DNA from: Climacteris rufus
Lineage: Eukaryota; Chordata; Aves; Passeriformes; Climacteridae
Reading direction: 5' to 3'
Assembly (NCBI GenBank): GCA_013398175.1
Contig: VZRZ01007909.1
Span: forward strand, 89,436 to 153,435
DNA: 64,000 bases
A program made the position numbers and the translations under genes. The notes beneath the pieces were generated by a model. That model was not told where the DNA came from, searched no databases, and saw only the letters and a program-made list of their open reading frames with translations. This document shows positions 1 through 11,900 of the stretch, in pieces. The number at the start of each line of letters is the position of its first letter. Within the stretch, counting starts at the first letter, position 1.

Positions 1-3000
1 GATGCTTTTCTTTTGCCTTGTCAGAGACCCACTCTCCATCACACCCACTACACGCTCCATCCCCTGTTAATTGAGTCTTTATTCAGCATTCCCAAATAAG
101 CTGGAATTCCAAACACAGCTCTGGACCCAGCACTGCCCAGTTAAGACACCACAGCTGATCCATACCAATAAAACTCAAATATCCAATAAACCAGTAGAAG
201 CTGTTTTGTTGAACTGAAGTTTTCATTTCATAATTAAACCCTGTGCAGGACAAAAAAAGACAAAACTGAACCTGCAGCCAACTCAAAGGACAAGTCATGA
301 CCAGAACTGAAGAGCTGAATTTAATATATGAAGGGCAATATTGACCAAAATACATACTTAAAGATATGGATTTTAGAAATCTGGGAAATATAAATGCTTT
401 AAACTAAAAAAGCTGAGCAAATATGCAAATGACATTTCTGAATGTAAACTTGGTTTTCATCCTAAGAACCCCTCCTAATAGAATCAGAGAGGGCTATTTC
501 CTTGCAAAAATATTGTTCTGTCTTAAAAATAAAGTTCTGTACACTAAGCAGGAATTTTATTACTAGTTTGATGGCCCAACAATAATCACCTCGGTGCATG
601 AGCAGCTCTGCTCAGGCTGACACCACTGTGCCAAAGTTAAACCTCTGCTGCCTTCCCTTCCCAGAAAAAAAAAAGGAAAGAAAATAGAATGGCTAGAAAG
701 AAAAGCAGAGTCTCAGAAAGAAAACCTAAATAGAATAGAGGTGAATGCACATTCAATTTATTTATTCACATAACTACTTGGAATAGCCACAAGTTCATCA
801 TATCTAAATGAAAATTAAAGCAAAGATGAAAGCATACAAGTTTAGTGCCCATTTTGCCTTCCTCCTATGAAGATATTCCAACAGAAATCTGGGAGAGGAA
901 TTGTTTTGATGGGCTGTTCAAAGGGCCCAGCATTGTGCAGTGCTGAGTGCTTTTCAGTGTGAAGAGCAATATAAGCACACCTGCTGAAACATTATTCTTC
1001 ATTCCATGTTTACTTGGGGAAGAAGGCTTTGGAGGCTGCAGGTCCTTGCTATGACAACACTGAAAAGGAAATTTGAAAAGGTTCTTTCAGGGGTCCCTTT
1101 TCAACGAGCAGCACTGCACTGCTCAGCTGCTCTGGGCTTTTGGCTCTTGTGCTCTGCTCACCCCAGGAGCTGCTCTTTGCAATTTGCTGTTCAGAGAAGC
1201 TGGGAAAAGGTTCCTTTAACTAAAGATCAAATGGAAGCATCTTCTGTGGCACTGGGTGGAACCCCAAACTGGAAGCTGTTCAATATTATCATTATCATTG
1301 TTTCATTGCTTTAGCACGTTGATGTAATAAATTGTCTATGAACCCTTTATCAGACACAGCAAAGCCCCTCCAGTGCTCAGGTTTTATTTCTCTGAATGCA
1401 GCACTGACAGTCCCAGCCCAGGCTGATGGTGACTCAGGCAGAGGAAAATGAACAGCACAAACTGCCCAGGGAGCTGTGAATTGCTCATTTGTTCTAAAGA
1501 ATATATCCCAAGTTTGCTTTGAACTTCCCTGAGCTGTGAATGTGACCAGGTAGAACGTGAGAAAGGGGAGAAAGAGCAAACAAATCCCATTTTCTGCCTT
1601 ACAGCTCCATTGTCCTCAACGGTGCTTTTTCTCCCACCTTTGTATGGGAAATAATCACAGTATTAAGGAGAAGTTCTTGATGTTATGAAAAGTTTTGATC
1701 CACAGCCCAATTCTCATCACAGCATTGCCAGTCCATCCACAGCACACACCAATAAGTGATTTGCATTTATTTTATAAATATTCCTACAGTAGTTCAGATT
1801 TTTAGGGGGCAAAAAAGTATTCTGACAAATGGTAGACAATATTACTGTTCTGAGTAAGAAATCCAATGAAAAATTACTGTCAAATAATATATGCAGAAGT
1901 TGCCCATGTATTTGCCACAGACTCAATTTTGCCTCTCCTATCTCTGATAAAACAAATTATTCACACAATGTTCAGAGAGAAGAATATATATATATACATA
2001 TGTATATATATATAATAGGCAAATACTCACAAGCAGGTTATATTTTGTATTACAGTGCCACTCACAAATATTTTGTCCATTTGACGAAATTTTACAGGAT
2101 TCTGTACAAACATATCTGGCAAATCACTTGCTTATATTTAAAGTTACAGTGTTAATCTTACTGATGTTTAATATTCCCCGTTCTGGGCTTATCCATAGCA
2201 TGTCAGTGTGATTTACAGTTAAGTAAATAATTGTATTTCTGCAGGCATCAGAGTGAAATTCTCAGAAATTTGGCAACCAGAAAGCTCTGTAATATCAAAG
2301 CGAAAAAATTAGTCCTATTTGAAAAATAAATTTAAAAAAATATTTCCATGTTGCACATGAAAAAATTGGGTTTTTTCAACAGCATAATCAACTTTTATAT
2401 TATTAATCTGCCAGAAATTCATTTAGACATTGGGACTGGATGAAAATAACACCAGTGTTCTGCTGCCACCTGCAGCTGAACCAAGAGTCCTTATTTCTTC
2501 AGCAGCAACCCAAGGGCACTGCTTATGTCTGAAGTTATATATTATTTTCAACAATTAAAATTATATATCCAGGGTTATAATCCCTGAATCTGGGCAAATT
2601 TCATTATCTTGCGTTACTGAGGAGAAAACTGGTGAGAAAATCAAAAGGCTGATGCACCTATTTGAGCAATTCAGGAGGAGAAGAAATGTATTAAAGCATT
2701 GAAGAGTGTGAAATGTATGTCAATTAAGCATGGAAATTCAATACTTGCAGAAAGAATTTCAAACTGTTCTGTATTTTTAAATATTTAACTTGCTGTAATA
2801 GTCTATATCTCCTTTTGGTCTTCCCAAACAGAAACCAGGAGTAAATAAAAGAAAAGACAGGAATTTGTTGTTCCTCAGTATGTGCAATTACAAAAAAGGT
2901 AACACAAAAATCGAATTCTGTTTCCACAGAGCAAGCTATTAACAAAAAAAGGCTAAAGAAGTAAACCCCAAGTAAACATGCTCTGTTTTAAACCTGTAAA

Positions 3001-3885
3001 TGTTCAAAAAGAAATGCATTCACTAATTGTTATCCTTATCATTTCTACAAGCTTTGAATCTATTTAACCTTTCATTACTAAAACACTGCAAATACTTCTA
3101 GAGCCATCACAAACATACTTGTCACAACTTCTCCTGCTTTCCTTGTCACCACAATCTGGATAAATAATTTCCTGACATTACAGGTCATCCCTCCAGGAAT
3201 GAGGCAGCAGCAAAGATCTGTCACAGCCTCCAACCACATCCTGAGCCCTTTCTCTGGGTGTGTGATTTCTAAACCTTTCTGAACATCCAGAAGTCACCCA
3301 GCCCTCTATCTGAAGTGACATCTAAGTCACACAGTCATAGAAATCAAATGAACAACCTCCCACTCGTCTTTCAGCATTGTGTAAAATGCTCCCAGTTCAT
3401 CTGTAATCTTTAAAATAAACAAAGCCATTGCCAAGAAAGGCTTGGAAAGCTGGAGATTAAACCAGAAACTTTCTGTAACGGATCTACAGCTTTGAATGGT
3501 TAGTTCTGAATGGCCTGAATTCTGATAGAATTTATATAGAATGGAAGTCACTTCTATACACATATCCATATCCTTTTCCATAGGTGTTTGTGTGCACACA
3601 TTCATCTATTTAAAGAATAAAAGATATAAAGGTATTCCCCAAAGCAACGCAGACCCAAGGTATGAAAAGCCAAAAAAATTAAATAGGTCATATCCTGTAC
3701 GATTCATCTCATTGCTTCAAGAAGTTCTACAATCAAACAAACAGATAGCAATATTAAATTAGAGGAGTAGGTAAGACAATGGAAATAAAGCATATTACAT
3801 TCTGAAAAAAAATATTTTCTACCAGTAGCACGTGTTTGAGCATCAGCACAGAAAATGTGCCCAGCCATCAAATAAAGTGACAGGT
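1..3885. other. Intergenic DNA, no gene recognised
   Basis: AT-rich, CpG-poor sequence. Open frames on both strands are short, lack convincing splice signals and have low-complexity or hydrophobic random-looking translations. I see no RNA gene. The only structured element is the TA microsatellite near 2 kb. The stretch ends at an assembly gap. Confidence 0.6.
1984..2014. repeat. (TA)n microsatellite
   Basis: About 31 bases of alternating T and A, interrupted by two short variants (TAC and TG near 1996-2002). The TAC/TG centre makes it close to a perfect palindrome. It is a plain simple-sequence repeat and probably length-polymorphic. Confidence 0.9.
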
Positions 3886-4825
3886 NNNNNNNNNNNNNNN
3901 NNNNNNNNNNNNNNNNNNNNNNNNNNNNNNNNNNNNNNNNNNNNNNNNNNNNNNNNNNNNNNNNNNNNNNNNNNNNNNNNNNNNNNNNNNNNNNNNNNNN
4001 NNNNNNNNNNNNNNNNNNNNNNNNNNNNNNNNNNNNNNNNNNNNNNNNNNNNNNNNNNNNNNNNNNNNNNNNNNNNNNNNNNNNNNNNNNNNNNNNNNNN
4101 NNNNNNNNNNNNNNNNNNNNNNNNNNNNNNNNNNNNNNNNNNNNNNNNNNNNNNNNNNNNNNNNNNNNNNNNNNNNNNNNNNNNNNNNNNNNNNNNNNNN
4201 NNNNNNNNNNNNNNNNNNNNNNNNNNNNNNNNNNNNNNNNNNNNNNNNNNNNNNNNNNNNNNNNNNNNNNNNNNNNNNNNNNNNNNNNNNNNNNNNNNNN
4301 NNNNNNNNNNNNNNNNNNNNNNNNNNNNNNNNNNNNNNNNNNNNNNNNNNNNNNNNNNNNNNNNNNNNNNNNNNNNNNNNNNNNNNNNNNNNNNNNNNNN
4401 NNNNNNNNNNNNNNNNNNNNNNNNNNNNNNNNNNNNNNNNNNNNNNNNNNNNNNNNNNNNNNNNNNNNNNNNNNNNNNNNNNNNNNNNNNNNNNNNNNNN
4501 NNNNNNNNNNNNNNNNNNNNNNNNNNNNNNNNNNNNNNNNNNNNNNNNNNNNNNNNNNNNNNNNNNNNNNNNNNNNNNNNNNNNNNNNNNNNNNNNNNNN
4601 NNNNNNNNNNNNNNNNNNNNNNNNNNNNNNNNNNNNNNNNNNNNNNNNNNNNNNNNNNNNNNNNNNNNNNNNNNNNNNNNNNNNNNNNNNNNNNNNNNNN
4701 NNNNNNNNNNNNNNNNNNNNNNNNNNNNNNNNNNNNNNNNNNNNNNNNNNNNNNNNNNNNNNNNNNNNNNNNNNNNNNNNNNNNNNNNNNNNNNNNNNNN
4801 NNNNNNNNNNNNNNNNNNNNNNNNN
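3886..4825. other. Assembly gap (run of N)
   Basis: 940 undetermined bases. The right edge runs straight into a CT-rich tandem repeat and the left edge is ordinary unique sequence. The gap therefore most likely represents more copies of the same minisatellite that the assembler could not resolve. Long open frames drawn across it are artefacts of reading through N. Confidence 0.98.
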
Positions 4826-5057
4826 CCTGCCCCTGCAGATTCCTGCCTCTCCTGATTCCTGCCCCTGCAGATTCCTGCCTCTCCTGATTCCTGCCCCTGC
4901 AGATTCCTGCCTCTCCTGATTCCTGCCTCTGCAGATTCCTGCCTCTCCTGCCTCTGCAGATTCCTGCCTCTCCTGCCCCTGCAGATTCCTGCCTCTCCTG
5001 CCTCTGCAGATTCCTGCCTCTCCTGCCCCTGCAGCTTCCTGCCTCTCTGCCTCTGCT
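4826..5057. repeat. CT-rich minisatellite built from 16-bp and 9-bp modules
   Basis: The array is built from two 16-base modules, attcctgcctctcctg and attcctgcccctgcag, that alternate to give a 32-bp higher-order unit. Further right the second module is shortened to a 9-base core (cctctgcag or cccctgcag), giving a 25-bp unit. Each higher-order unit ends in ctgcag. The plus strand is almost free of G outside the ctg/cag steps. Because neither unit contains stops in several frames it creates spurious open frames such as repeated EAGICRGR. The array directly borders the gap. Confidence 0.95.
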
Positions 5058-8000
5058 ATTCTCTTGTCAAACACAGTGAACCCCTCATGCCACTGCTATT
5101 TAAGCAGAGCCAGGGAAGGGTGGCTGCTGTGCTGGCAGCCAGGGACTGACATGGCCTGGATTTCTGCTGTCTTGTCTTGCACGTCAGTCCCTGAGAACCA
5201 CCGTGGCACACAGTGCTCAAAGCCATCTGGTATCAGTATTTCAGCACAGCTTTGACACCAGTGAAATCAGACCCATGTTCTATATTCCCAAATGTAGAAA
5301 TTACAATAGATCACCTGGAGCTGGGATGGGTTTGAGAACACAATGCTCTAACAACAAAACCATCAGGCAACGTTTGCTTATTAAATTCCATGAGGCTGCC
5401 ATGACTGGTCCTGGCACTCTCTCCCATTGCTGTTCCTATTGATTTTGCAGCTTTCCATTTTAAGGAATAATGCAGCTCCTCTCAGTGTGTGTGTGAAACT
5501 CATCACTCCTGGTAATGTCATCAGCCAGGAATTATTGCTGTGCTACATTGAGACTTCTTTCAGAGTTTCTTTTGGCACTTCATGTGTTCACTTCCACTTT
5601 CTGTCTGAAGCATTGCAAGATCATTAGCTAAATCTGGAATGCAATTGGAGAACATGCAGGCTGACAGAAGGATCTGAACCTTAGATTCCAGAGAGAAAAA
5701 TAACTTATCAGGCAGATATCCTTATTGCTTTAAATACCTGGCATGGTGTTCCCTGGGAAACCACTCTGGCTGAGTGCCACAGCAACTCACATGAACTCAT
5801 GCTGGGTTTACTGCAAATTCTTGATAGCAAAAAAATGCACACGGTCTGGTAATAATCAGAGCTGGGCATAATACCATCCTGTAATGCAATTCTGTGCACC
5901 CAGAGAGAATAAAACTCTCCTGACCCTTCTGATTCATGCCTGAGGAGGAATTGACCCAGGTAAACTGCAAAAGCAACAAAGCTTTTCCCTCCATCAGTGA
6001 GTTTCATGTTCTGAGTCGTGCCCACACTCTGGCAGATTGGATCTGAGTGTTCTTATCCTGACACACAAGAAAACCCCACCACAAATGCAGAATGACTGTA
6101 CAACTCCTCCTTTCTGCTGGCAATTTCTTTGTGTTTCTTCACATGGAACCTCTCTAAGGAGTGACCTGCTAAACAGGTCACCAAAAAGCTGCCAATGGCA
6201 GTTTTTCTAGATGAGGTGAATATCTGGACAGCTCAATGTGACTTTCAATGCCAGCTGAGAAGTGGAAAGCACACCCACCTTAGAGGCAGCACTGCCTGCA
6301 CCGTTCATTAGGAGGGGGAGAGCTCTCAGATTGCTCAGGTCTCTCTGGGGATGCATCTAAACACAGGACCAAATGGATTATCCAGCAGAACACTACCAAG
6401 CTGAACTTTTTTTTTATGGAAAACCAGGAAAACAAAATGTTAGAACTCTGGGAAAAATAACAAAGAAATAAGACAAAGAGCAAGGAGAAAAGAAAAGCCC
6501 AAGCTCTCGCTGCTCTAACTGCCAAGTCCGTGTTGTAGCAGCTACTGGCACTTCCTGGATGGTCACTTCAGGAACTAATTGGTTCATCATTTTTAAGTTT
6601 AAATGCTCTGTGCCTAGACAAGTTTGGCTTTTGTACTTATCTAATTCCTTCATCCTTTGACTGGCTTTGATGCAATTCAGTGCTGACTCAGTTCATGAAG
6701 GAGAGATGGACAGTTTTAGTTTGGATAGGAATTAAGTGGCTCTCCAGTAGCAGCAAGTTTTTCCTTCCTGCACAAAATGCTCTTTCCCTTTAGCATGCCA
6801 TTCTTCCATTGTGCCCTTAATCAAATAAACTGATGAAAGTAAACATCTGTAATTCAGGAGGCATTTGATCAGTGCAGTTGAACCCAGGGGTTCTTTCACA
6901 AGTGAACTGCCCTCTCCCAGGGTGGGACACGTCATTACCCAAGTCCTGTTGTTACAACAGACATGCTTAAACCACCTATTGTGTGTTCTCTCCATAATTC
7001 TATTTGTGGTTTTGTCCCGTTCTGTCTCTTGCTCTGTGAGCTCCTGCCTCCCCTAATCCTCTTTAAATGAATGAGACACAGTTCTGAGGCCCAGAGATCT
7101 TGTTATCAACAATTACCAATTTCTGCCTTTTTGCAACACTTAAGGAATCAAAGGTACAAAGAGGATATTAAAGATCTTTCAAATACATGAATCAATAAGT
7201 CATATTGGATTAAAAGAATTTATCAGCAACCCTTTCATAAATCTGAAAGCATTAAAACTAAGAAATATTACAGTGACCCCAGGTTAAGTACAATAAGAGC
7301 AGAGATGATGAAACATGGCTAATGATTGTATTTGAAATACATACACATGGGAGGCTGGAGATGCAGTGCAGGTCATCCCCCTCCCTCTAAATCTTGCCCC
7401 ACATCATTATTTTCATTGTGTTGGTACATCATGAATGCTCACAGTCCACAGAATTAATTAAAACAAAGAGCCCACTTTTTGTAACAGAAAGACTCCAGAA
7501 ATTTGAGGAACCTACAAAGTTTAAAGTTTAAAGTTTGGCTCTAAAACATTTTGGCCACTTGAAAAAGAGTATTTCCTTGCTACCAGCCCAAACCAGCTTC
7601 ATTTCTATTATTTATGAGTTTTCAATGTGCTACATGAGAGAACTCCACATTTTCAAACATTGTTCAGACAAATACCTAGCAACTGCCAAGGAAAAGCAAA
7701 ACCCCCTCCCCACCACGGTTAGACCTGTGGGGGAAGGAGAAGAGGAATTTTATTAAAACTGAAGTAACCCTGTGGCACTTCTAAAATTTTGATAGCCCAG
7801 TAAGTCTTCTTTTGGTATATTCTGTAGCAAAACACAGTTTGAATAACAGGAGTGTTTTATAATGCACAGCATGACTAAAATCAAAGCTGGGGGGAAAACC
7901 CTCTCGTCAAAGGTCAAATTCTTTTAATGTTTGATGAAAATTTGAAAAAGATCAGAATAATAAAAATTACACTGAATTTGGGACACACCAAAAAGTATTT

Positions 8001-8849
8001 AAAATCTCTTCCATTATAAAGACAGTCTTGTTTTTGGTCACTTATTTGATGTATAGAAAGTCTTAAACCTTACTAAAGCTACCACCTACACTTCTATTGA
8101 TTTAATTTATTTAAACAAACTACTGCAGGGTTACTGAATATATGTTTGCTACATTTCAATGAACATCTAAGCACCGTGTCCCTACAATAATCATATTCAT
8201 TCCAGAGATAAATATTTTATAGCAGGACCTTATATAAAGTTAATATATTAACTACATTCCTTTCTCAAACACAAGAGACAAATTAATATCCACTCTACGC
8301 TGATACCACACATAAAAAGTACTTAATTTAATTGGAATAGCTGGTAGAGTAAAAGGAAAAGAAAAATTAAAGACTGCACTGGAATACTAACACCATTTTA
8401 CAGCCCATAGTATATTTATTTCCTTACTGCCCAACTCTGATGGCTTTATTTTCTTTTCTCTATATAGAACCTTTACATCTAAGTTGGATTTGAGAGATTA
8501 GAAAGTGGATGGAAAATTTTCATTGAAAGGGGCCACATTCTGAAAGCCCTTTTAACTGAATACCTTCATAAGAATTTAAAAGCATGGGCAGACCTGTAGA
8601 GTTCTTTAAGGTGACAAAATAGAAATATTCAGGCATCCAGAAAATGCCATGCAGGTAAATGCAAGCAGCAGGTTAATCCCATGCCCTGTCTCTAACAGGG
8701 TCCAGCACAACCTGGTGGCACTGCCTCCTCTTGGATGGGCTGTGGGGGACAGAGCCATGGGCAGGAATTAAACCAGGAGCAATTCTCCCTGGATAGAAGG
8801 AAAGAAACCAAATAAAAAGTCCTCACTGAGAGTGGAACTGAGCAGTGGG
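5058..8849. other. Intergenic DNA, no gene recognised
   Basis: Unique AT-rich sequence with scattered open frames of 60-110 codons on both strands, none with a recognisable domain or paired splice sites. A short direct heptamer run (aaagttt, about three copies) lies near 7515-7536. No other structure is apparent. Confidence 0.55.
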
Positions 8850-8990
8850 GACAGGAGAGGCAGGGAAATCTCCACCCCTCCTTGAGAGATTTTGAGCTTG
8901 GACAAAGTCCCAAGCAACCTGGTCTGAATGAAATTCTGCTTTGAGCAGGAGGCTGGAGTGGGGATCCCTCAAGGTCTCTGCCAAGCTGCT
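8850..8990 (+). mobile_element. CR1-type LINE 3' fragment
   Basis: This segment reads like the 3' end of an avian CR1 retrotransposon in plus orientation. It has a 'ctccacccctccttgagagattttgagc' type stretch, then tggacaaagtcc, then agcaacctggtctgaat, then gctttgagcaggaggctgg and a degraded 'ggatccctcaaggtct' tail. These match in order the familiar CR1 3' region (last codons plus short 3' UTR) as I remember it. It is 5'-truncated and diverged, and no open reverse transcriptase frame remains. Boundaries are approximate. Confidence 0.75.
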
Positions 8991-11900
8991 TTAGGGCACT
9001 CCAAACACCTGAACCCACATGGCCATTCTGAGAGTGGCCAGCAGGGACCAGGAAGAGAAAAAAAATCAGGGAAATTACAATGAGCCATGACCCTGGTTCC
9101 AGTTTATGGATTTCCAGAGCTGGTAGGGCATTTCTTCTTTATTAACATCTTGTTTTCAGTTCTTGAAATAATTAAATCAATTCTGGTTGCAGAGCTTGCT
9201 TCCATGACTATTTCTAATTGCTTTTGAATCCATTTATGCACAAGGCACATGTTACAACCTGCTCCAAGGAGCCTCACCATTTAATTCAACAATGCAGGAA
9301 AAGTACCAAAGTCTTTCATGCACATCAAATACTTCTCTTTCATTGTTGGGCTCGTCTTTTTTTTTTTTTCCTTTTCTAATTAGAAACCCTTTCTTTGTTA
9401 CTATTTTCATACAAAGCAATCAAATGTTTGATTCAAGTTTCCAATGGTTCATTCAGAACCAAGGCAGCAGTGATAAAAATTCGCTTTTCAGGTTTTTGCC
9501 TCTCTCCCAAGAGTTTTTCTCCTCTCTCTGCACACAGGTCTGGCTGCCACCAGAAGTCACCTCCAGCCAACTGAGGCATTTTATTGCAGTTTGGCTCAGC
9601 CAGGGTTCTGGAGGGCAGGGTCTGGACACAGGAGCTCATGGTTGTTCAGGATTTGATATCTATGCACTTTCTTACTTTGAATCTCTTATTTCTCCTTATG
9701 ACAGATCCAAAGAGGTTAAGAACAATAAAGGGCTGCCCTCCCTTGTCTTTCAGCAGCTGTTGCTCTTTTTCTCCAGGTTTGCACTAAATTTAACTCTGCA
9801 TTGTTACTCAAGTTGTCTCCTCCCAAACCTTTCAACGCGTGTTTGATGATCCTCACTGAATACCTGCTCTTCTCCTCTGCTGCTGGCTACACAAGCAGCA
9901 CTGAGCCCCACCTGCAGCAAAGATTAAAGCTGCACATGGAAAACCCTTCCAGCCCCAGCAGCAGCTCCAGCAGGCTGCCCAAGGAGCCTCTGCAATCCCT
10001 TCCAGTGGGGATTTTTTAAATGACAAACAAAGATGGTCTAATTGTATTTGATCTTGGCTCTGTAGGAGGGCCCAAAGCAGAACGGCTGTCTGGTCCCATC
10101 CTTCAATGCTTTCTGTGGTTGATGGATTCTTTTTCAGATTTTGGCTTCTGTGCATTGTGCAAATAAGACTTGGCTTCCAAAGCACTCCGTTCTCTTGCTC
10201 TCAAGGTTGTACACAGCATCAGACCTAAGCAAGTCATGCCAAGCAAATTCTGAACATGTCTAAAGAAGATTTGTGCAACTCCAGTAGATCACAGGGCGCT
10301 TTTCTTTTTAAAGATAGGACCAGATTTTTGTCTTATTCCCCTTTCAAAAGTGTCTAAATACACTCCTTACATTTACCATTCATGCAGAGACCAACACACT
10401 CCAGGAAAGCAGAAAGACATAAGTTTTTAAATCTAATTACAGAAAAATGGCATTTCCTGGTCTCTCTTATTCTACTTGCTGAAGTTTGCTTTAAATTACT
10501 ATATTCTATAACTTGACATGAATTTTTTAATATAAATGCAATGAATTTTCAAATGAGATAACATGGGAGAGTCACTTCTCTTATTTTATCTTTTTTAAAA
10601 GAGCAATGAAAATATGACCTTTACAAAGTTTGCCCCAAAACAGGAGGGTTTGATTTGGAAAATGGAAACATTCTTTCAATTAAATCAGTAGAACCTGCTT
10701 TAAACTGCTTAAGAAACCTTCTTGAAAATGTCCTAACCATAATAAATACTTTTAGATGTATTTTTAGACAACTAACAGTTATACCAAGGAGGCAAAATAG
10801 GGCAAGTTAAGAAGAAAATGATGAACTGAACTATGAAGTTCATTGATACTTTCAACAATGCATTCAATGTTACTATAACATATTTTAATAGAATTTAAAC
10901 TAAGCAGAACCCCCTGTACACCACATATAAACCTCCACTGGGAGAAATACTCAATTAGTTTCTGCATGCATAATACCACTCCATAATAATCTTGAACTTC
11001 TATAGGAAAGGAGTTGAAGTTTTTAACCAGGGATTTGGTCACACTTCATCAGTATCATATTTACATGAGCTCAGCCAAACACCAGTGAAAGTTTTACTGT
11101 CAACTTACTTTGCATGTTCTGTTATTAATCCATACAAAGCCCATTGAGGTGGTCCCCAAGGTACAATCAGTTCTCAAATGTTGTGAAGGGTGTTTAAACT
11201 CGAGGCTAAATGGATTTGCCAAGGTATGGGGTTTGTCCTGTGGCAAGTTTCAAATGTGTAATGCAATTAAAACCACTCTGGAGTACCAGGTACCAGCTCT
11301 AAAGATGACAGAGAAATCATGGAGAATATTAAATATGGGAACACTGTCCCTGTATGATTTGTAAATACATCATAAAAATTATATATTTACAAATCAGACA
11401 AGTCCTAATGGATTTAGACATTCTATAGAGAAAAGATACAACAGACAATCCAAGCACCTACAGCATTGTAAGGCCATGTCCCTTTACAAGTGTTTAATGT
11501 ATATTCCTACACAGCAGCAGCAATTTTTAGTTCTTTAACTATTGCAAATAATCGATGTGTATATGGGAATTTAAGGTCTAAAAAGTAAGTGAATATGAAC
11601 TATTCTTAAAGTTAGTCACATAAAACTGCACATTTTAAAGCCATAAACTTCCCAGTCTATTAGAAATAGAGCACATTTGTATTTTAAGAGGTTTTCCAAG
11701 TGCAAGTGTGATTTACATTGTTCAGACACTTACAGTATTATTCATTTCCATGAAGGAATGCCCAGGAGAACAGCTTTGAATGATTCATCTTAAACTTGCA
11801 CCAGCTCTGTACTTTCTGTTTACACCTGTGTCTGTGGCAGAGATTTTGGTGGGGTTTTTGTGGCTTTTTTCCCCTCCAAAGCTGTATTTTCCCTCTGAAC

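Noticed and set aside
3704..5074. Very long minus-strand open frame (over 450 codons)
   Set aside because: It reads through 940 N bases and a stop-free tandem repeat. The residues at each end are repeat translation and unrelated intergenic sequence.
9292..9846. 184-codon plus-strand open frame
   Set aside because: Begins next to a T tract (poly-Phe), has no domain, no splice context and no conserved-looking segment. Chance frame.
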